Below are positions 57,346-64,000 of a DNA stretch of 64,000 nt, in pieces. The translations under genes and the position numbers were made by a program. Source of the stretch: Panopea generosa (lineage: Eukaryota > Mollusca > Bivalvia > Adapedonta > Hiatellidae); NCBI GenBank assembly GCA_029582155.1, contig CM055896.1, positions 31,370,609 to 31,434,608 of the forward strand, written 5' to 3'. The notes beneath the pieces were generated by a model. It worked only from the letters and a program-made list of their open reading frames with translations, did no database searches and was not told the DNA's origin. How positions within the stretch are numbered: the stretch's first letter is position 1; the number at the start of each line of letters is the position of its first letter.

Positions 57346-60290
57346 TTATGAAAAAGATATAGAAAATAAATACGACCCGGAGATACAATTAAATAGAAGT
57401 ATAGAAACGTTAATAAATCTTTTAGTTTCTAATGGAGAAAATGTTAAAATGAATACCTCAATTGGCGTCTTGTTTGCTAAACCGAATATTGTCTTAACAG
57501 CGGATGGGGTTGAAGATATAGGACAATCAAAAAATGAGTTTACCAAATAGAAAGCACGAATAATAATGGAACATCAAAGTGATAATAAAAAAGAATTAGA
57601 TATAGTAAATAATCATAGAATTGGGGAATGGATTTCCGAGGGATCTGGTTGGGTGGTAAGAGAAATGACGAAACATTATATAATAATTATAACCTATAAA
57701 CCCATAAAAGGTTCTTCATACATTCCTCTTCCTGATATTATAAAAAAAAAAGGATTAATAAATATTAAAAATGAAAAAGATGATGAGTGTTTTCGTTGGT
57801 TTTATTTGGCATGTTTGTTTCCAGTTTAAAAGGATCAACAAAGAATAACGAAATATAAAAAAAAAACATAAAGACAAAGTTAATTATGATGGAATAAAGT
57901 TTTCTATTAAACTTAAAGACGTTTCAAAGGTAGAGTAAATGAATGATATAAGATTTAATATTTTTGGTCTCGGAGATGGTGAAGAACCAATTTATCAATT
58001 ATACATATTTGAAAAGATAAATCCTAAATAAGAAACTTTTATTAGTAGAAAACCATTATATCTGGATAAAGGATTTTAATATATTGATGACGACACAATC
58101 AAAACATAAGTGTAAATTATTTTATTGTAGATATTGTATTCAACACTTTACGACAGAGAAAATACTTGCTAAACATGTAGAAGTTTGTTTAGTTATTAAT
58201 GGTTTATAAAAAGTTAGAATGCCAGATAAAAAAAATAGTAAGTTAAAATTTATAAATTACCATAAACAATTGCCAGCCCCCCTTGTTATTTATGCTTTTT
58301 CGAATCGTTAATAAAACCAATAAATGAAAATCATGGTAAATCGACTGAATCTTACCAATAACATGAGGCTTGTGGTTTTGGTTATAAATTATTGTGCACA
58401 TATGATAATACATTTAGTAAGCCGGTAGTGATATATGGTGGAAATGATACTATATTCCATTTTACTGAAAAGATGTCGGAAGAACAAAATTATTGTGAAG
58501 AAATAATAAAAACGCATTTTAATAAGGAAATGATAATAACAGAACAAGAGAAAAGTAGTTCTTGTCATATTTGCGAGAAGGAATATACGAAAGATAACCT
58601 AAGGTGGGATTACCCTGTGAGAGAACATTGTCATGTTACGGGGAATATCGTGGTAGTGCTCATAACAAGTGTAATAGATCATTTAGATTAAGTAAAAAGA
58701 TTCCCGTTGTATTTCATAATAGGATATGATGGTCATCTTATAATGCAAGAAATTGGAAAGTTTGGAAAGGAGATTAATGCCATACCTAATAATATGGAAA
58801 ATATATGGCTTTTATGGTAGACAAGGTTTACAATTTCTCAATCAATCTTTGACTAATTTAGTTAATATTTTACCAGAAGAATCATTTTATTTTACGGGTT
58901 GGCGTGGGATACTTGTTTGAAAATGACAAAAATAAAATGAGATTTGATGAAAGATATTGATATGCATTTAATGATTGAAAAGGTAACTAGGTGTAGTATT
59001 AGTTATATAGCTCACTGATATTCTAAACCAAACAATAACTATTTAAATTATCATTATCCTGAAGAGGAAAATAAATATATTACTTATTAAGATGCTTATA
59101 TTTTTATGGTTGGGCAATGGGTCAACCTTTACCGACGGGAAAGTTCAAATGGGTTGATCCTAAAGTAATAGATAAAACAGATGGAGATAATTTCTTTATT
59201 GAATGTGATTTGATTTATCCTAAGAAAATACATAAACTACATTCTGACTATCCTTTAAGACCAGAAAAACTAATAATAAAAGATGAAATGTTGTCTGATT
59301 ATTGCCTTAAAGCAAGATATATGTGTGGTATAAGTAGTGATAAGACAACAAAGTTAGTTTTAATTGATATAATAAATAAAAATATGTTATTCATGGAAGA
59401 AATCTTTGTCTTTATCTCACTCTTGGTATGAAATTGGATAAGATCTATGGAGTAATATAATTTGAAGAAATATATTGATTTTAATACTCAAAAAGGAGAA
59501 ATGCAAACAAAATGTGTTTGAAAAGGACTTCTTTAAACTCATGAGCAATTCGATAATTGGTAAAACGATGGGAAACTTAAGAAAAAGAATTAATTCAAAA
59601 TTGACTCATGATGAGAAGATATTGGAAAAAAATATGCTGCTAAATCAACCTTTATTTCAGGATATATGTTTAATGATAATTTGTTTGAAATTAAAAAAAT
59701 AGAAAAGGAGGTGGTTTTGAACAGACCTTGTTTTGTTGGTATGGCTATTTTAGATTTAAATTTTTAATGTATGATTTTCATTACAATTACATTTTTAAAA
59801 AATATGAAAAGCATTAAGTACAATTATTGTTTACAGATACAGAGAGTTTATGTTATGAAATAAAAACAGAAGATATATATACAGATTTGATTAAAGTTAA
59901 TGAGCGTTTTGACATTAGTGATTACTCCAAAAACAGTCCATTCTTCTTCGATAATAATAAAAATGTGATTGGTAATATGAAGGATGAGACTGCAGGCATT
60001 CCAATTACAGAATGTGTAGGTTTAAGAAATAAAATGTTTTCAACTATGTTAAAAGATAAAGATAGTCAAATGTGTAACGGAATAACTAAAGGTGTTATTA
60101 AGAAAAATATAACACATGAAGATTATAGAAACATTTTATTCGATGCGTGTGTGCAATAGAATGTGATAAAAACTATAAAATCTAACAAACATCAAATAAA
60201 AAAGTATAAACTAAATAAAAATTAGTTTATCTAGCTTCGATAATAAATGATATATATTAGATAACGGTGTTAAGACCGTTGCATACGGAT
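57346..60290 (+). pseudogene. Polinton/Maverick-type family-B DNA polymerase, heavily frameshifted
   Basis: Consecutive + strand frames carry markers of protein-primed family-B polymerases of Polinton-type elements: GSGWVVREMTKHYI and YKPIKGSSYIPLP with FRWF (57,640-57,830); SCHICEKEYTKDNLR and REHCHVTG (58,555-58,640); GQPLPTGKFKWVDP (59,117); DFFKLMSNSIIGKTMGNLR (near 59,526-59,582); FTDTESLCYE (59,827); and DETAGIPITE (near 60,000). The catalytic DTDS motif reads DTES. At least eight frameshifts or stops separate the pieces, and the frame is lost again after 60,159 although similarity seems to continue to about 60,290. No capsid, ATPase, protease or integrase gene of a complete element was found. 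It is inactive. Confidence 0.8.
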
Positions 60291-60568
60291 TTAGTATATC
60301 CTAGTAAATTTGTTAGCCAGTTGCCGCTGATATACCAAACAGCAGTTTGATATATTTTGAAGATAAAATTCGTAAATATATAATGGTCTTACCAGTTAAA
60401 AGGTTATGTCTACATACAGTTCCGCTTCGGGATGTGAAATTATATTGATTTCGTTAGATTACCCGTAACTAACGATAGTATATGATATGTAGTGTGAGAA
60501 AATCATTTCATTAAGGTAGTAGAATAAGAACTAAATTTAATACAATTTTATCGGTTATGTTAATAGCT

Positions 60569-60710
60569 GTATAGAAAATGGGGGTCAAAGTGAAACAGTT
60601 CAACAACTTAAAATAACAAGGGAGCCTGGGAGAGCCCTGGAGGTGAGTCCGGGCCAGCTTGTCACTCTGAGATGGTTGAAAAAATGCGCTGTGATCCCCA
60701 TTTACTATAC
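60569..60710. repeat. 142-bp element with inverted ends and GC-rich centre
   Basis: The 24-bp ends (60,569-60,592 and 60,687-60,710) are inverted copies matching at 20 positions, sharing GTATAG, AAATGGGG and TCA. The middle (60,620-60,670) is GC-rich (GGGAGCCTGGGAGAGCCC, GGTGAGTCCGGGCCAGC), unlike the AT-rich surroundings. It could be a small MITE or a structured RNA-like element. Confidence 0.55.
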
Positions 60711-60794
60711 TTCTTTTGTTTTGATATATATTTATCCTCTATTTGTACTTGACCTATTACCCTTCATGCATAATTGACATCATTTTAGGGTGGT

Positions 60795-61020
60795 TGCTTT
60801 TGTTTGTTTGTTTGTTTGTTTGCTTGTTTGATTGATTGGTCGACCAATATTTGAGTACACCTATCTCTGCAAGTAACCGAAAACATCTCGCTTTAATCAG
60901 TGGTGAGAGACAAATTATAATGATGCAAAATGTCGTATATCAGTCAATTATCACGGAGACCATGGCTAGGACGTTTTCGAACACACAAACCCTGGATTGA
61001 TGGTCAAACACTGATCTATA
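60795..61020 (-). mobile_element. tRNA-derived SINE in antisense (44.4-kb family)
   Basis: On the - strand it has CCATCAATCCAGGG, GTGATAATTGACTGATATAC, TTGTCTCTCACCACTGATTA and TTACTTGCAGAGAT in the family order, ending in an AAACAAAC-type tail (the TTTG repeat at 60,797 on +). Confidence 0.75.
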
Positions 61021-61164
61021 ATTACATTCAACGATATATAGTATCATATTATTGATAATTTGGTCAATCGATATTACGTATGCAATACTGGTTGGATGAA
61101 TTTGGAGAATCAGTCATTAGTGATGATATAAAACACAAATGACATTGTAAATTATGACACCGAA

Positions 61165-61290
61165 ACGGTGGTCTTAAAACTGTCAGTCTCGCATGCAAAA
61201 GGTCGTGGATTCGATCCCCGACCAGAACATATAATCGACTTAATAAATGGTACTAGAAGCTTACACGGATGGAACTCAACATTTAGAGGA
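61165..61290 (+). mobile_element. tRNA-like SINE head, unclassified
   Basis: There is an AAACGGTGGTCTTAAAACTG stretch, then a GTCGTGGATTCGATCCCCGA B box. A short body follows (AATGGTACTAGAAGCTTACA) that I could not match to other copies in the window. Confidence 0.45.
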
Positions 61291-61299
61291 TAGTTCTAG

Positions 61300-61950
61300 G
61301 TCTGGTCAGCCCGGTGGTGCCAATTTTATATGAATGGGTGTGTTGAATTATCATACCGTGTGTCTGCAATATCATACTACACTGTGGCATCGCTTAGAAT
61401 ACTGTCTCAAGTAGAAACCGTCGCGATATGACTGTAAATTGGTAAAAGCGACGGTAAATACAACAACAGCAACAACACCAATGTAAAATCAGCAGTGGTT
61501 TGAACAAAAAAAAGAACACTACCGTTTACAGTTTCATTGATTAGTACAGATAAAGAATGTTATCATAACTTCAGTGAAATGCACCAGTTTTATAACATTT
61601 TTATTCATTTGTACAAGCATCTATACCAACTATATCGTCACATTTTAAATGATCTTCTTTTCAGTACCATTCAATGAAATGACATTCTTTCATTTTCCAC
61701 TGTTTTATCAATAAAATTGTTTCTCCTTGGTCAAGTGGTCTAAAGCATTGTCGTCTTATGATTATACTGTCTAGTAGAAGAAGGGTATCAAGATAACTAT
61801 ATTTCATGTTGAAAATGGCATTCAACCCTATCAAAATGTCATCAAACTATAATTTATATAAGTAGCAAACAAAAAGAAATTCTTTGTTTCAAGTAAAATA
61901 AAATTTAAATTTGAGCACCCGAAAGTGGATTGCTTACAAATGGTTAAAAC
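61300..61950. other. Non-coding; nothing recognised
   Basis: AT-rich sequence between SINE fragments. Confidence 0.4.
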
Positions 61951-61954
61951 AAAT

Positions 61955-62335
61955 GGTAATGACTATCAATCAACGGGTCATGAGTTTTTCGTGATGATTG
62001 ATAAACGACTATCCATATCATTGCCATTCGTCTTTGGCAGCTGTTTCAAACTAAAAAGATATCAGTTAGTTGGGTTAACTGATGGTCTGATCGTCTGTTA
62101 ACACTTACTTCAGCATTTATTTATTTTACTTTGATTGTGACACAAGTTATTATAACTTTGACAATAAACGCTCAAAGTATACCTCGGTAAAACAAGTACT
62201 AAGCATATGCAGATAATATGTCCGTATCACATATAACCGTGGTGGAGAATCAATTCATCGACACTCTGATCGTCTTTAAGCCCTCGATTGAATAAAAATT
62301 ACACTAAATACTCAAATAAACAAACAATCAAATAA
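61955..62335 (+). mobile_element. Degenerate SINE (44.4-kb family)
   Basis: It has GACTATCAATCAACGGGTCA and TGAGTTTTTCG in place of the B box, then TGATTGATAAACGACTATCC, CATTGCCATTCGTCT and AGATATCAGTTAGTTGGGTT, a CCCTCGATTGAATAAAAATT end and an (AAAC/AATC)n tail. It is interrupted by about 130 bp of unrelated sequence near 62,110-62,230. Confidence 0.6.
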
Positions 62336-62586
62336 TGAGAAGAGTGTATAATTTCAGTGTTCAAGTGATATTTTATCCAAAGTATTGTTGGATGTTTATT
62401 GTTGTTAACAACATCTTTTCATACTGGCACAATTTAGTATCATACCGAACCTATGACCGTATAGATCCGCAGACCACTGCAGTGGTTTATTTCATCAGAA
62501 TCAAGACCCATTATGTTATGACTGGAATCAGCGCCAATATCATTTATAGTCATATCACTATTTCTATCGACTTAAACTGTACATGA
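62335..62586 (+). other. Open frame of uncertain status
   Basis: An 83-codon frame follows an acceptor-like TTTCAG at about 62,353. Its C-terminal half (RTYDRIDPQTTAVVYFIRIK) looks protein-like, but I recognise no family and no donor, and the stop is at 62,586. It could be a relic or chance. Confidence 0.15.
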
Positions 62587-62589
62587 TAG

Positions 62590-62920
62590 TTTCTCACCAA
62601 GTTTCAATGTTGCAGTAACATGTACGTATACATGTATTAAAACACATAAACACAAAACAAGATGGATTATTGACATAAATTTACATTTTTCGAACACACA
62701 CAATAATATTTGTTAATCTACATTATATAAACTTCCTGGTAATGGCGTCTGGTTTCATAATTGTTATCAATTTGTATAAGTTCTGTGTATGCCAACATCA
62801 TTAGTTAAGATACACTCTCGGTTTGTAAGGCAATGAATTAGGCACATGTAGCCATGTGACGGTGCTAAGTTCTAACTAGTTTCCGTAGTTTAATTGCTAT
62901 CTTTTTTAAACTGTTGTTTA
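62590..62920. other. Non-coding; upstream intron of the next exon
   Basis: No signal-peptide or EGF-like exon was found before the F5/8 exon at 62,929. Confidence 0.4.
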
Positions 62921-62928
62921 TATTTAAG

Positions 62929-63132
62929 GCAAAAATTTGGCTTTCGGAAGACAAACAAACCAGAGTACATATAGCGGATCTAGCCCTAATGCTAAGCTGA
63001 CAGTAGATGGCGTGATAGGAACTTCTGTAGATGAATGTAGCACTACACTGGTACAGGATCAACCATGGTGGAGTGTTGACCTCAAGCATATAATGCGTAT
63101 ACAATCTATACGAATCTCGACTGATATTCTTG
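62929..63132 (+). CDS. First half of an F5/8-type domain (second gene or domain)
   Basis: The acceptor is TATATTTAAG and the donor CTTG/GTAAGTA (consensus); 204 nt, phase 1-1. It encodes GKNLAFGRQTNQSTYSGSSP, then AKLTVDG, then DQPWWSVDLKHIMRIQSIRI. NLAxGRxTxQSxxY, VDG, PWWxVDL and I..I.I are the classical N-terminal F5/8 type C signatures, better conserved here than in the 31,149 exon. No frame damage. Its second half should lie beyond the right edge. It is either a further domain of the same gene as the 27-34.8 kb exons or a separate family member; the 28-kb gap favours the latter. Confidence 0.85.
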
Positions 63133-64000
63133 GTAAGTATTTTGTTTGTGTTGAATCGGTGGCGCGTGTGATATTCAATTTAAATTGCCAGTCACGGCAT
63201 ATAAAATATAAAGTAATTGCAATATATAAATGAATATATTTATATTGACATAAATAGGACAGGTTTTAATATCATATTTTAGTGTTTAAATGTTAAAAAA
63301 TGCATACATCGCAAATAGAGACGTTTCACATATTTTGTGTTTAAACATGACAGACAGATTAAACAAACCTTGAAGTTAAATAAACTGTTTTCGTATAATT
63401 AATTTAGTATCTTAATGTTATCATAACATCATGTTTGTTTTGGAAATATTGATGTATGGTATCTCAATTTTATGATTTTATAGTCAATTTGAATCTATAC
63501 ATCTATCATGAATGTACATTCAAGTTATACCAAAGTGCAACACATGACGATACATGAAAACACAACATATTAAGCACAAATGTATACCTCCATATCCTAC
63601 AGTAATCATTGTCTATTGATGGTGTTGTTTCTTTTACTTGATATGTCACTGAGTAATTTGGTGCATCCTGTATTGGTGTAATTTATTTCATATCCATGTA
63701 AGTCCACTCTTAGTCATGTGTTGTGTTTTCATATATCTTTAGTGTATATAATGCATAGGAACATATTTGTGTTTAAAAATGTATCTTTATATTATATCAT
63801 ACTTATAATTTGAAAAGTGACTTAGTGATATTGTCAATCTCATTCAACTTCACTTTTGCTATAACACTTTTACTAATTATTTATTAACTTGAATATAGTG
63901 GTATACAGTTTCAATTATATGTTTTTATATGAGACGTTTTAAACCTGCTATTAATATCGTTAACACGTTTATAAATAAACTGACTTTATTCAAGTGGTGA
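63133..64000. other. Intron; nothing recognised
   Basis: AT-rich sequence after the consensus donor; no second-half F5/8 exon before the window ends. Confidence 0.5.

Overview
The window looks like AT-rich nuclear DNA of a marine invertebrate, most likely a bivalve mollusc. The evidence is: short exons with GT/AG junctions separated by kilobase introns; exons of the coagulation-factor-5/8 (fucolectin-like) and EGF-like types that are greatly expanded in bivalves; several tRNA-derived SINE families, one with a core resembling bivalve SINEs; and decayed DIRS, Harbinger, mariner, LINE and Polinton sequences. No bacterial-style genes, operons, rRNA or CRISPR were seen. The species assignment is an inference.

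Host genes. The clearest gene is on the + strand: a signal-peptide exon (27,121-27,190), a Cys-rich EGF-like exon (29,302-29,448), and two exons that together make one F5/8-type lectin-like domain (31,149-31,346 and 34,570-34,794). All junctions are phase 1, so the exons splice in frame. Two further intact signal-peptide exons (23,110 and 25,230) and one dead one (20,059) lie upstream in duplicated segments. All three intact ones end in phase 1, so they could be alternative first exons or leftovers of tandem gene duplication. Related orphan exons lie at the edges: a transmembrane exon at 616-733, a decayed F5/8 exon near 4.7 kb, and an intact F5/8 first-half exon at 62,929-63,132. On the - strand, 53.4-51.7 kb, there is a separate unrecognised gene or pseudogene with a VVDGTH motif, a terminal exon and a poly(A) signal.

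Mobile elements from left to right: a decayed DIRS-like retroelement (8.9-11.6 kb) with ORF1, zinc knuckle, RT, RNase H and tyrosine-recombinase parts in order; a short LINE RT remnant (15.3-15.6 kb); a Harbinger-like transposon (about 15.6-18.7 kb) with a MADF-like ORF and an opposing transposase that has lost its middle; a mariner fragment (25.5 kb); an antisense LINE in the intron between the two F5/8 exons (32.3-34.5 kb); Gag-like sequences bracketed by about 130-bp direct repeats (37.3-42.4 kb); a 478-bp MITE with 18-bp perfect terminal inverted repeats (42.4-42.9 kb); and a broken Polinton-type DNA polymerase B (57.3-60.3 kb, +) with a second inverted fragment at 49.2-49.6 kb (-).

Tandem repeats dominate 43-48 kb: a roughly 970-bp AGT/AGC trinucleotide field, 33 uninterrupted CAG units, a pair of duplicated SINEs, a 165-bp array carrying AGGTCAAGGTCA half-sites, and a roughly 146-bp AT-rich array. 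Another AT-rich array (55.7-56.35 kb) abuts the Polinton remnant. Long poly-Leu, poly-Ser and poly-Ala reading frames in this part are microsatellite artefacts. All coordinates and homology statements come from reading the sequence; nothing was searched or computed.
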